From contig JALMGJ010000156.1 of the NCBI GenBank assembly GCA_023362775.1, positions 1 to 64,000 on the forward strand: a stretch of 64,000 nucleotides of DNA, in the 5' to 3' direction. Both the position numbers and the translations under genes were made by a program. Shown one piece after another: positions 33,137-43,536 of this stretch (the first letter of the stretch is position 1; the number at the start of each line of letters is the position of its first letter). This DNA comes from Charina bottae (lineage: Eukaryota > Chordata > Lepidosauria > Squamata > Charinaidae). A model generated the notes under the pieces. The model searched no databases. It was not told where the DNA came from and saw nothing but the letters and a program-made list of their open reading frames with translations.

Positions 33137-33876
33137 TGTCAGATTTCTCGTATGAAATTGGCAAATTATTTTCTGTACGGAGAAAAGTGTTTCATGATGA
33201 TGTAACGCCAGGTGGCTAGATAACAAAAAGCCTTCCCATAACTTTGAATGGCTTTGTTTACATCATCTTCATTAGATATGAAGCTTGAAGGTACCATGTG
33301 ATGTATTGTTATGGCTAGTTCGCATGGGAACAAGTTCTCCTGATTCCCTCCGTGGGAAGCCTGCTCCAGGGGGAGCAGAGGGAGGGAGGAGATCACATGC
33401 TTGCTGAGATGCAGCACTGCCACCCAATAGCAGGTCATGCTATGTGCTATGGCCTATGCTTTAGGCCTGGTGTGTGTCACACCTAACATCCAGCCAATCA
33501 GAAAGCTGGAAGAACTGAATATCTAACCATGCAAAATGGTGTTCTATGCTTCTTGACTTTTTGTGTCTTTAGCCATGTAGTTCTTCACGTGTATTCTACT
33601 TCTGAGGACTGGGCAGTGTGAGCTATGCCTGGATTTGGATATAGGCCGTGGCATGAGCTCTGGCCCTGGGATCAATACACGGAACTCTGCTTATAAGTTT
33701 GTTTTTGTTTTTCCTTATTGCAATAATGTAACATTTGCATTTATTGCCTTAACTATAAATGCATTTATTGCCTTATGCTACAAGTAAACACTTTTAGCCC
33801 TAAACGCTGCACTCTTGTCTTGTCTGTTTATTCTCAAGCCTCGATTTTTCCCTATAAGCCAGCGTACATCCTATCA
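33137..33876 (+). repeat. Second copia 3' LTR, 740 bp
   Basis: Starts TGTCAGATTTC and ends CCTATCA. Homologous to the reverse complement of the LTRs at 20981 and 25316, but clearly more diverged from them than those two are from each other. Confidence 0.85.
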
Positions 33877-33881
33877 CAGGC

Positions 33882-34041
33882 GCCTCTCTCAAGGGGTGTC
33901 CTTGAGTGAGAATATCTTTGGTTCAGGTAAGAATATCTTTTGTTCAGTGGAGTGCCAGGCTGTGTTCCCATATGGGGCAATGTTACAACTTCGTATGTTC
34001 TAGGCCTAAGTCCTCAGCCCAGTTTACCCCTGGTCCCTTCA
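33882..34041 (-). mobile_element. Continuation of the tRNA-Gly ERV LTR
   Basis: U3 end of the LTR at 26049-26818, separated from it by the second copia. Colinear with 43175-43335 and 57433-57583. Ends ...ccttca (viral TGAAGG). Confidence 0.7.
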
Positions 34042-34125
34042 ATGGGAACAAAAGCCCTAACAAATCTCTGGGGGAGACAATATGCTTGCTTAAGATGCAA
34101 CACTGCCATCTCATGGCGGTTTATA
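34042..34125 (+). mobile_element. Third copia LTR, first piece
   Basis: Resembles the 33310-33440 part of the copia LTR ('catgggaacaa', 'gatgca.cactgcca'). The LTR continues at 38933-39225 and 40958-41091, after Tc1 and L2 insertions. Confidence 0.65.
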
Positions 34126-34377
34126 CACTGCTCAAAAAAATAAAGGGAACAGTGAAACTACACAATGTAAGTCCAAGTCAATCACACTTCTGTGAAATCA
34201 AACTGTCCACTTAGGTAGCAACACTGATTGACAATCAATTTCACATGCTGTTGTGCACATGGAATAGACAACAGGCGGAAAGCATAGGCAGTTAGCAAGA
34301 CATCCCCAATAAAGGAGTGGATCTGCAGGTGGTGACCACAGACCACTTCTCAGTTCCTATGCTTTCTGGCTGATGGT

Positions 34378-35443
34378 TTGGTCACTTTTGAATGCTGGCG
34401 GTGCTTCCACTCTAGTGGTAGCATGAGACGGAGTCTACAACCCACACAAGTGGCTCAGGTAGTGCAGCTCATCCAGGATGGCACATCAATGCGAGCTGTG
34501 GCAAGAAGGTTTGCTGTGTCTGTCAGCGTAGTGTCCAGAGCATGGAGTCACTACCAGGAGACAGGTCAGTACATCAGGAGACGTGGAGGAGGCCGTAGGA
34601 GGGCAACAACCCAGCAGCAGGACCGCTACCTCCGCCTTTGTGCAAGGAGGGACAGGAGGAGCACTGCCAGAGCCCTGCAAAATGACCTCCAGTGGGCCAC
34701 AAATGTGTGTGTGGCTGCTCAAACGGTCAGAAACAGACTCCATGAGGGTGGTATGAGGGCCCGACATCCACAGGTGGGGGTTGTGCTTACAGCCCAACAC
34801 CGTGCAGGACATTTGGCATTTGCCAGAGAACACCAAGATTGGCAACTTCGCCACTGGCGCCCTGTGCTCTTCACAGATGAAAGCAGGTTCCCACTGAGCA
34901 CATGTGACAGACGTGACAGGGTCTGGAGACGCCGTGGAGAACGTTCTGCTGCCTGCAACATCCTCCAGCATGACCGGTTTGGCAGTGGGTCAGTAATGGT
35001 GTGGGGTGGCATTTCTTTAGGGGACCGCACAGCCCTCCATGTGCTCGCCAGAGGTAGCCTGACTGCCATTAGGTACCGAGATGAGATCCTCAGACCCCTT
35101 GTGATATGCTGGTGCGGTTGGCCCTGGGTTCCTCCTAATGCAAGACAATGCTAGACCTCATGTGGCTGGAGTGTGCCAGCAGTTCCTGCAAGATGAAGGC
35201 ATTGATGCTATGGACTGGCCCACCCGTTCCCCAGACCTGGATCCAATTGAGCACATCTGGGACATCATGTCTCGCTCCATCCACCAACGCCACGTTGCAC
35301 CACAGACTGTCCAGGAGTTGGGGGATGCTTTAGTCCAGGTGTGGGAGGAGATCCCTCAGGAGACCATCCGCCACCTCGTCAGGAGCATGTCCACGCATTG
35401 TAGGGAGGTCATACAGGCACGTGGAGGCCACACACACTACTGA
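34378..35443 (+). pseudogene. Tc1 transposase, one frameshift
   Basis: 34378-35154 encodes the N-terminal two thirds: a paired-type helix-turn-helix ([17 protein letters not shown] near residue 40) and the first catalytic aspartate in LFTDESRF. 35138-35443 encodes the rest in another frame, with the second aspartate in MQDNARPHV and the glutamate in PDLDPIEHIWD, giving a DD34E triad. The frame break is near 35100-35110 and looks like a small deletion. About 345 residues in total, as expected. The protein is otherwise well preserved; not active as it stands. Confidence 0.85.
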
Positions 35444-35538
35444 GCCTCATTTTGACTTGTTTTAAGGACATTACATCAACGTTGGATCAGCCTGTAGTGT
35501 TCTTTTCCACTTTAATTTTTGAGTGTAACTCCACATCC

Positions 35539-38500
35539 CTTCATGGATCATTACCATTACTTCATTACCCCTTCATGGATCACTGCCTTGTCGTGGCGAA
35601 GGGGCTTGCGTAACTCAATGAAGTCAGGTCAAGAAGAACAGGTCATGATGGAGAGTTCTGACAAAACGTGGTCCACTGGAGGAGGGAATGGCAAACCACT
35701 CCAGTATCCTTGCCAAGAAAACCCATGGACAGTATCAAAAGGCTAAAAGATATGACACCGGAAGATGAGCCCCTCAGGTCGGAAGGTGTCCAAAATGCTA
35801 CTGGGGAAGAGCGGAGGGCAATTCCGAGTAGCTCCAGAAAGTGTGAAACGGCTGGGCCAAAGCCGAAAGGACGCTCAGTTGTGGATGTGTCTGGAAGTGG
35901 AAGGAAAGTCCGATGCTGTAAAGAACAATATTGCATAGGAACCTGGAATGTAAGAACTATGAATCAAGGTAAGCTGGATGTGGTCAAACATGAGATGACA
36001 AGATTGAACATCGACATATTGGGAATCAGCGAACTAAAATGGACAGGAATGGGCGAATTTAATTCAGGAGACCATTATATATACTACTGTGGGCAAGAAT
36101 CCCTTAGAAGAAATGGAGTAGCTCTCATAGTCAATAAAAGAGTGGGAAAGGCAGTACTGGGGTACAACCTCAAAAACGACAGAATGCTTTCAGTTCGAAT
36201 CCAAGGCAAACCATTCAACATCACAGTGATCCAAGTCTATGCCCCAACCACTGATGCCAGAGAAGCTGAAGTTGACCGGTTCTATGAAGACCTACAACAC
36301 CTTCTAGAACTAACACCAAAAAAAGATGTCCTTTTCATCATAGGGGACTGGAATGCTAAGGTAGGAAGTCAAAAAATAACCGGAATAACAGGCAAGTTCG
36401 GCCTCGGAGTACAAAATGAAGCAGGGCAAAGACTAATAGAGTTTTGTCAAGAGAACACGCTGGTCATAGCAAACACTCTTTTCCAACAACACAAGAGACG
36501 ACTCTACACATGGACATCACCAGATGGTCAATACCGAAATCAGATTGATTATATACTTTGCAGCCAAAGATGGAGAAGCTCTATACAATCAGCAAAAACA
36601 AGACCTGGAGCTGACTGTGGCTCAGATCATGAGCTTCTTATTGCAAAATTTAGGCTTAAATTGAAGAACGTAGAGAAAACCACTAGACCAATCAGGTATG
36701 ACCTAAATCATATCCCTTATGAATATACAGTGGAGGTGAGGAATAGATTTAAAGGATTAGATCTGGTAGACAGAGTGCCTGAAGAACTATGGATGGAGGT
36801 TCGTAACATTGTACAGGAGGCAGCAGCTAAAACCATCCCAAAGAAAAAGAAATGCAAGAAAGCAAAGTGGCTGACTGATGAGGCTTTACAAATAGCTGAG
36901 GAAAGAAGGGAAGCAAAAGGCAAGGGAGAAAGGGAAAGATATAAACAACTGAATGCAGAATTCCAGAGAATAGCAAGGAGAGATAAGAAGGCCTTCTTAA
37001 ATGAACAATGCAAAGAAATCGAGGAAAACAATAGAATGGGGAAGACTAGAGATCTCTTCAAGAAAATCGGAGATATCAAGGGAACGTTTTGTGCAAAGAT
37101 GGGCATGATAAAGGACAAAAAAGGCAGGGACCTAACAGAAGCAGAAGAGATTAAGAAGAGGTGGCAAGAATACACAGAAGAACTATACAAGAAAGATCTT
37201 AATATCCCTGATAAATATGATGGTGTGGTCACTGAGCTTGAGCCGGACATCCTAGAGAGTGAAGTCAAGTGGGCCTTAGGAAGCATTACTAACAACAAAG
37301 CTAGCGGAGAAGACAGTATCCCAGCTGAGCTATTTAAAATCCTAAAAGATGATGCTGTTAAAGTGCTGCACTCAATATGCCAACAAATTTGGAAAACTCA
37401 ACAGTGGCCACAGGATTGGAAAAGGTCAGTTTACGTTCCAATTCCAAAGAAAGGCAATGCCAAAGAATGTTCAAACTACCGTACAATTGCGCTCATTTCA
37501 CATGCCAGCAAGGTTATGCTCAAAATCCTACAAGCTAGGCTTCAGCAGCATGTGAACCGAGAACTACCAGAAGTGCAAGCTGGGTTTCGAAGAGGCAGAG
37601 GAACTAGAGATCAGATTTCCAACATTCGCTGGATCATGGAAAAAGCAAGAGAGTTCCAGAAAAACATCTACTTCTGCTTCATTGACTACGCTAAAGCCTT
37701 TGATTGTGTGGATCACAACAAACTGTGGCAAAGTCTTAAAGAGATGGGAGTACCAGACCACCTTACCTGTCTCCTGAGAAACCTGTATGTGGGTCAAGAA
37801 GCAACAGTTAGAACCGGACATGGAACAACCGACTGGTTCAAAATTGGGAAAGGAGTACGACAAGGCTGTATATTATCACCCTGCTTATTTAACTTATATG
37901 CAGAGTACATCATGAGAAATGCCGGGCTGGATGAATCACAAGTCGGAGTTAAGATTGCCGGGAAAAATATCAACAACCTCAGATATGCAGACGATACCAC
38001 CCTAATGGCAGAAAGTGAAGAGGAACTAAAGAGCCTCTTGATGAGGGTGAAAGAGGAGAGTGCAAAAGCTGGCTTGAAACTCAACATTAAAAAAACCCAG
38101 ATCATGGCATCTGGTCCCATCACTTCCTGGCAAATAGAAGGGGAAGAAATGGAAGCAGTGACAGATTTTATTTTCTTGGGCTCCAAGATCACCGCAGACG
38201 GTGACTGCAGCCATGAAATTAAAAGACGCTTGCTCCTTGGAAGGAAAGCTATGGCAAACCTAGACAGCATATTAAAAAGCAGAGACATCACCTTGCCGAC
38301 AAAGGTCCGTATAGTTAAAGCTATGGTTTTTCCAGTAGCAATGTATGGCTGTGAGAGTTGGACCATAAGGAAGGCTGAGCGCCGAAGAATTGATGCTTTC
38401 GAGCTGTGGTGCTGGAGAAGACTCTTGAGAGTCCCTTGGACTGCAAGGAGGTCAAACCAGTCAATCCTAAAGGAAATCAACCCTGACTGCTCATTGGAAG

Positions 38501-38764
38501 GACAGATGCTGAAGCTGAAGCTCAAATACTTTGGCCACCTAATGAGAAGAGAGGACTCACTGGAAAAGACCCTGATGCTGGGAAAGACTGAGGGCAAAAG
38601 GAGAAGGGGACGGCAGAGGATGAGATGGTTAGATAGCATCACCGATGTAATGAACATGAATTTGAGTAAACTCCGAGAGACAGTGGAGGACAGGAAGGCC
38701 TGGCGTGCTATGGTCCATGAGGTCACGAAGAGTCGGACACGACTGAACGACTGAACAACAACAA
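35539..38764 (+). mobile_element. Full-length RTE/BovB LINE
   Basis: 3226 bp with an 8-bp target duplication ccacatcc (35531-35538, 38765-38772), a 5' leader containing a partial internal duplication of cttcatggatca (35539 and 35571), one long ORF and the short 'cgactgaacaacaacaa' tail. It sits in the 3' UTR of the Tc1 element. Confidence 0.95.
35668..38754 (+). CDS. BovB polyprotein (endonuclease and reverse transcriptase), intact
   Basis: 1028 codons without interruption. A short basic N-terminal region precedes the endonuclease, which starts with TWNVRTM near residue 91; ELKWTGMG, GDWNAKVG (about 226) and SDHELL (about 318) carry the acid and histidine residues. A linker with a KKKK run follows. 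The reverse transcriptase has NYRTIALISH, AKAFDCVDHNKLW, GVRQGCILSPCLFN and the catalytic YADD box near 773. A C-terminal region rich in CESW, ELWCWRR and KYFGH motifs ends just before the tail. RTE elements use this one protein to nick the target and copy their RNA in place. All key residues are present, so the copy could be competent or only recently silent. Confidence 0.92.
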   Translation: MVHWRREWQTTPVSLPRKPMDSIKRLKDMTPEDEPLRSEGVQNATGEERRAIPSSSRKCETAGPKPKGRSVVDVSGSGRKVRCCKEQYCIGTWNVRTMNQGKLDVVKHEMTRLNIDILGISELKWTGMGEFNSGDHYIYYCGQESLRRNGVALIVNKRVGKAVLGYNLKNDRMLSVRIQGKPFNITVIQVYAPTTDAREAEVDRFYEDLQHLLELTPKKDVLFIIGDWNAKVGSQKITGITGKFGLGVQNEAGQRLIEFCQENTLVIANTLFQQHKRRLYTWTSPDGQYRNQIDYILCSQRWRSSIQSAKTRPGADCGSDHELLIAKFRLKLKNVEKTTRPIRYDLNHIPYEYTVEVRNRFKGLDLVDRVPEELWMEVRNIVQEAAAKTIPKKKKCKKAKWLTDEALQIAEERREAKGKGERERYKQLNAEFQRIARRDKKAFLNEQCKEIEENNRMGKTRDLFKKIGDIKGTFCAKMGMIKDKKGRDLTEAEEIKKRWQEYTEELYKKDLNIPDKYDGVVTELEPDILESEVKWALGSITNNKASGEDSIPAELFKILKDDAVKVLHSICQQIWKTQQWPQDWKRSVYVPIPKKGNAKECSNYRTIALISHASKVMLKILQARLQQHVNRELPEVQAGFRRGRGTRDQISNIRWIMEKAREFQKNIYFCFIDYAKAFDCVDHNKLWQSLKEMGVPDHLTCLLRNLYVGQEATVRTGHGTTDWFKIGKGVRQGCILSPCLFNLYAEYIMRNAGLDESQVGVKIAGKNINNLRYADDTTLMAESEEELKSLLMRVKEESAKAGLKLNIKKTQIMASGPITSWQIEGEEMEAVTDFIFLGSKITADGDCSHEIKRRLLLGRKAMANLDSILKSRDITLPTKVRIVKAMVFPVAMYGCESWTIRKAERRRIDAFELWCWRRLLRVPWTARRSNQSILKEINPDCSLEGQMLKLKLKYFGHLMRREDSLEKTLMLGKTEGKRRRGRQRMRWLDSITDVMNMNLSKLRETVEDRKAWRAMVHEVTKSRTRLND

Positions 38765-38932
38765 CCACATCCAGACCTCCAGGGGTTCCTTACATTTGAT
38801 TTCCATTGCTTTTTGTGTGATTTTGTTGTCAGCACATTCAACTATGTAATGAACAAAGTAATTAATACGAATATTTCATTCATTCAGATCTAGGATGTCT
38901 TATTTCAGTGTTCCCTTTATTTTTTTGAGCAG

Positions 38933-39225
38933 CTTATTATGTGCAATCCTGAACGCTTTAGGCTTTGTTAATCTGAAAAGCTTTGTGACCCATGACTCTA
39001 AGATTCCACCAATCAGAAAGCTGAAACAAGTGTATATCTCAGCTGTGAACTATGGGTCTATGCTTCTTGACTTCTGTCTGGTCTTTTAGCCATGCTCGTG
39101 TGTGTGTTCTATTTCTGAAGACTGGGAAGTGCATAGCTATGCATGGCTGTGTTTGTAGGCCATGGCACGGGCTCCTTCATGTCTGTTTCACACAAAACTC
39201 TGCTTGTAAGTTTGTTTGTTTGTTT
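38933..39225 (+). mobile_element. Third copia LTR, middle piece
   Basis: Colinear with 33440-33700 of the second copia LTR ('ccaatcagaaagctg', 'ttcttgactt', 'aactctgctt.taagtttg'), resuming after the Tc1 element. Confidence 0.65.
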
Positions 39226-40957
39226 GTTTTTTTATTTAATTTATTCCCCGCCCATCTCCCATACAAGGGACTCTGGGCGGGTTACAATAATTAAGACTTA
39301 AAAATTTAAAATATTTAAAACCATACAAAGTAGAAGATGTATAAAAAAATCCAGATATAAAATAAAATAAAATAGAATCCAAGATGGATTGGGGACCGTA
39401 GCATAGGTCTTATTGCTACAGGGCCAGCCAACCCCAGGAGGCACTACCACCTCCGTTGTCCCAGGCCAGGCGGCAGAGCCAGGTCTTAAGGGCCTTCCAA
39501 AAGGCCAGGAGTGAAGGGGCCAGTCTCACCTCCGGGGGCAAGATGTTCCATAAGGCGGGGGCTGTCGCAGAGAAAGCATGCCTCCTGGACCCCACTAGAT
39601 GGAATTCTCTTGTTGAGGGGGTCCGAAGCATGCCCTCTCTGCACGCACAGGTGGGGCGGGCTGACGTTATCGGGACGAGACGGTCCCTCAGGTACCCTGG
39701 TCCTATGCCATATAGGGCTTTAAAGGTAATCACCAACACCTTGAATTGGACCCGGAAGCAAACTGGCAACCAATACAACTCGCGTAGCAGAGGTGTTACA
39801 TGTGCCGATCTTATGGCACCCGTAACTGCTCGCGCCGCCGCATTCTGTACCAGCTGAAGCTTCCAGATACTCTTCAGGGGTAGCCCCATGTAGAGCGCAT
39901 TACAGTAGTCTATGCGGGAGATGACAAGGGCATGAGTGACTGTTCGGAGGGCATCCTGATCCAGGAAAGGGCGTAACTGGCGCACAACTCGAAGTTGTGC
40001 AAAGGTCCTCCTGGCCACGACTGCCACCTGCTCTTCGAGCAGGAGTCACGAGTCCAGGAGGACCCCCAGATTCCGCACTGGATCTGAGTGAGGTTGTGCA
40101 ACCCCACCCAGAACCAAAGATGATAACTTCCCGGATCTAGGGGGGCCATCAATCCACAGCCACTCCGTCTTACCAGGGTTCAGTTGAAGCCTGTTGTTCC
40201 CCATCCAGACCCCCACAGCCTCCAGACACTGAGATAGGGCATCGACCGCATCACCTACTTCACCCGGGATGGAGATGTATAACTGGGTATCATCAGCATA
40301 TTGGTGATACCTCATCCCATGGTGACGGATGATCTCGCCCAGCGGCTTCATGTAGATGTTGGAGAGGAGAGAGAACCGATCCCTGCGGCACCCCACAAGA
40401 CAGGGGTCGCGGGTCAGCTCTCTCCTCTCCTATCAACACCGACTGGGAACGGCCCCGGAGGAAGGAAGCGAACCAGCGCAAAACCACGCCGCCCGCCCCC
40501 AACTCCCTGAGCCGCCCCAAGAGTATACCATGGTCGATGGTATCAAAAGCTGCTGAGAGATCTAAGAGAGCCAGGATGGATGCACTCCCTCCATCCCGCC
40601 CTCGCCAGAGATCATCCATAAGCGCGATCAATGCAGTCTCTGTCCCATATCCTGGCCTGAAACCTGACTGAAAAGGGTCCAGATAATCTGTTTCTTCCAG
40701 AATCCTCTGGAGTTGCAATGCCACCACCTTCTCAACCACTTTTCCTAAAAAGGGAAGGTGGGAGACTGGGCGAAAATTGCCCAGAATAGTAGGGTCCAAA
40801 GACGTTTTTTTGAGGAGGGGGTGCACCAGCGCCTCCTTAAAGGCAGCCGGGAACACCCCCTCACTCAAGGACGAATTTATAATCGCCAGGACCCAGCCAC
40901 ATGTCACCTCTCTAGCTGATTTCACCAGCCAGGAGGGACATGGGTCAAGTTGGCATT
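39226..40957 (-). mobile_element. L2-clade LINE, 5'-truncated
   Basis: Minus strand, inserted in the third copia LTR at its T-rich stretch. The tail 'ccgcccatctcc...gactctgggcggg' is at 39247-39281. It lacks the endonuclease half. Confidence 0.88.
39416..40957 (-). pseudogene. L2 reverse transcriptase, frameshifted
   Basis: Three frames in order along the minus strand. 40957-40293 (RT start: NFRPVSHLPFLGKVVEKV, DLSAAFDTIDHGIL, GVPQGSVLSP), 40396-40046 (catalytic YADD in HQYADDTQLYIS, then NRLQLNPGKTEWL), and 40027-39416 (C-terminal RIDYCNALYMGLP and PALWNILPPEVR regions). These are CR1/L2-superfamily LINE motifs. Shifts near 40390 and 40035 break the frame. Confidence 0.85.
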
Positions 40958-41091
40958 TTTCCTTTTTGCAATAATGTAACTGTATATACATTTATTGCCT
41001 TTTATTACAAGTAAACATTTTAGCCATAAATGCTGCACTCTGTCTAATTACTCTGCGCCTTAACCCCATAAGCCAGCATTATCCCACAGAT
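40958..41091 (+). mobile_element. Third copia LTR, last piece
   Basis: Contains 'ttgcaataatgtaac', 'atttattgcctt' and 'ataagccagc', as at the end of the other copia LTRs. Confidence 0.65.
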
Positions 41092-41381
41092 CATTTGTCT
41101 CTGTACCCTATACCCCTTGATGAGGATGATTGCCAAGTTTGTGGTTTTATTGCAGTTGTGACCTCACCCTAGCTCACAAGCAAGCTCCTGCCTCAACCCC
41201 TACAAAAGCAGCTTGTGGGGCTACCTCGCACACTTTGGCCCTTGGGAGCAAGGCAAGAGCTTTCCCCATACGCCGCACCCAGAAAACGCCTGCTCAACTG
41301 TTGTGGTGGGTAAGAGAAAAAAGAAACAAGGTGTTTAGATCTAAAGACTCCTTGGTAGTATTAATATATCATGTTAATGAT
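41092..41381. other. Unassigned sequence with a diverged second copy at 43957-44110
   Basis: 41231-41370 shares 'gtttagatctaaagactcct' and surrounding sequence with 43957-44110. I see no gene. It could be the remains of a tandem duplication or of an old repeat. Confidence 0.4.
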
Positions 41382-41393
41382 ATATCATATCAT

Positions 41394-42638
41394 GGGGAGT
41401 CTTTGGTGCTCTCTGAGCCTTGTTGTTTTCATGCAGACGTTTCATTGCCAGGCTAGGCAACATCTTCAGTGCGAAAAGGGAGTGGAACTTGCTGTCTGTT
41501 TATATACCCTGGCTTGTCCTGCCTGTGTTGGTGGGGGTCTTGTACTCTCCTTGGTAGTTCCTTGATTGGGCTGTTGTGTGCTGTTTGGGTGATTGACTGA
41601 GTTAATAGTTCCTTGATTAAGGTCTATTGTGTTGTTTGATTGCTTCTCTGCTGCTAATCTTGCTGTTAATCTATGCATATCTTGTTGTTGATTGCTGGCC
41701 CAGGGGTGTTCTGGTCTTCTGGCTATTCTATTGTTTCTTATGAATGGTATGTAAATGTTGTTAACCTCTATGTGTCTGTTGATGGCTGCTTTGTCTGAGT
41801 GCCAAGCTTCTAGGAATTCTCTAGCATTTTTGGATTTGGCCTGGTCTAATATGCTCACAGTTTCCCAGTTGAAAGTATGGTTATGTCTGTCCATGTGTTG
41901 TGAGATTAAGGAGTTTTCATCATGTCTTCTGACTGCTAGTTGGTGTTCGTGGATGCGTTCTGCTAGTCTTCTGCCAGTCTGTCCTACATAGTGGCTGTTA
42001 CAGTCCTTACACTGTATGTTGTAGATAACTCCTGTTTTTTCTTCTTGGGCTACTGGGTCTTTTGGTTTACTTACAATGTTCTGAAGGGTTTTGGTTGGTT
42101 TGTGTGCTACATAACCATACTTTCAACTGGGAAACTGTGAGCATATTAGACCAGGCCAAATCCAAAAATGCTAGAGAATTCCTAGAAGCTTGGCACTCAG
42201 ACAAAGCAGCCATCAACAGACACATAGAGGTTAACAACATTTACATACCATTCATAAGAAACAATAGAATAGCCAGAAGACCAGAACACCCCTGGGCCAG
42301 CAATCAACAACAAGATATGCATAGATTAACAGCAAGATTAGCAGCAGAGAAGCAATCAAACAACACAATAGACCTTAATCAAGGAACTATTAACTCAGTC
42401 AATCACCCAAACAGCACACAACAGCCCAATCAAGGAACTACCAAGGAGAGTACAAGACCCCCACCAACACAGGCAGGACAAGCCAGGGTATATAAACAGA
42501 CAGCAAGTTCCACTCCCTTTTCACACTGAAGATGTTGCCTAGCCTGGCAATGAAACGTCTGCATGAAAACAACAAGGCTCAGAGAGCACCAAAGACTCCC
42601 CAGTTCAACCCTGAGCTACAAATATTCTCTTCGATTGA
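41394..42638. mobile_element. Penelope-like element, large head-to-head palindrome
   Basis: Left arm (41394-41885, minus) and right arm (42113-42638, plus) are the same PLE 3' end facing outward. Each encodes the same tail of the GIY-YIG protein (NHTFNWETVSIL ... EAWHSDKAAINRHIEVNNIY) with identical translation over about 135 residues. The spacer of about 225 bases carries minus-strand GIY-YIG coding sequence. A 12-bp target duplication atatcatatcat flanks the insertion. Confidence 0.85.
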
Positions 42639-42650
42639 TATCATATCATA

Positions 42651-43335
42651 TTTGGGTGAGGCACCCTTTGACCATCTCTGGGGATTGGTTAGCGTTTGGG
42701 GATCAGGTTCCTCCCAGCGTCCCAGGATTTACTGCAGGACTCTGGGAAAGATCAGACCATGGTGTGACGTTGCTTATCACAAGAGTAACAAAGAGAATGG
42801 CCTGTGAATATTCACACCCTTGTTCTGCTGGGGCACATCCTGTCTTTGACCAGTGTTTCACATTTGCATCATATACAGATAAGAGTAACACTTTAAGGAC
42901 ACTTGGGTTATACATACATAACTAAATCACAGAGATCAGAATCATCTGATTGCATCTTATACATACATCACTAAGAAAGGAGACAAAGAATTTATTACAT
43001 GGAAAGGTCAGGTAAACAAGTCTAGCTAATTATCTTTACTTCAGGAAGAAGACACTAGCTGGATGGCTTCAGGCTGGTATGCATGCATTCCTGAGAGAGG
43101 TAGAATTACAGGGCAGGGGAGCTTGATAGCTTAGCAATTGGCATTACCATGCAAAAATGCTCTGGGCCTGGCAGGCGCCCCTCTCAAGGGTTATCCTTGG
43201 GTGAAATATCTTTGGTTCAGGTAAGAATATCTTTGGTACAGTGGAGTGCCAAGCTATGTTCCCATATGGGGCAATGTTACAACTTCGTATGTTCTAGGCC
43301 TAAATCCTCAGCCCAGCTTACCCCTGGTCCCTTCA
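42651..43335 (-). mobile_element. tRNA-Gly ERV LTR fragment
   Basis: Colinear with 26284-26818 and then 33882-34041, without the copia insertion between them, which confirms that the copia at 26819 is a later insertion. The viral 3' part is missing next to the PLE palindrome. Confidence 0.75.
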
Positions 43336-43536
43336 GTTTAGTTTATGACATAATGCAAAAGGTCATAAAACATTTCCTGGGGTCAACTTCTGATGTTTGA
43401 CTGTGCTATGCAGTTTGACATTGGCTACGTTTGAGGCAGATATCTCTCTGAATATCTCCCTGAACGTTTTCCAGTGAAGGCATTAGATTAGAAGCTCTGC
43501 TATTTTTGAAGCCATTGAGGAATCTGGTAAGGACGG

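Larger units (their letters stand above)
26819..33876 (+). mobile_element. Second Ty1/copia element, 5' LTR deleted
   Basis: Plus orientation, flanked by a 5-bp duplication caggc (26814-26818, 33877-33881). Only about 33 bp of the 5' LTR remain before the sequence jumps into the internal region; the 3' LTR is intact at 33137-33876 (740 bp) and preceded by a purine tract. Integrase remnants lie at 27400-27729 and RT remnants near 32134. It holds an L1 at 27956 and a hAT element at 30600. Non-element stretches inside are copia internal sequence colinear with the first copy. Confidence 0.85.
34126..38932 (+). mobile_element. Tc1-like DNA transposon interrupted by BovB
   Basis: Terminal inverted repeats ctgctcaaaaaaataaaggg (34126) and its complement ending 38932. 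TA precedes the left end; the right flank has lost it. Without the BovB (35539-38764) the element is about 1.57 kb, normal for Tc1. It carries one transposase frame with a short deletion. Confidence 0.9.
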
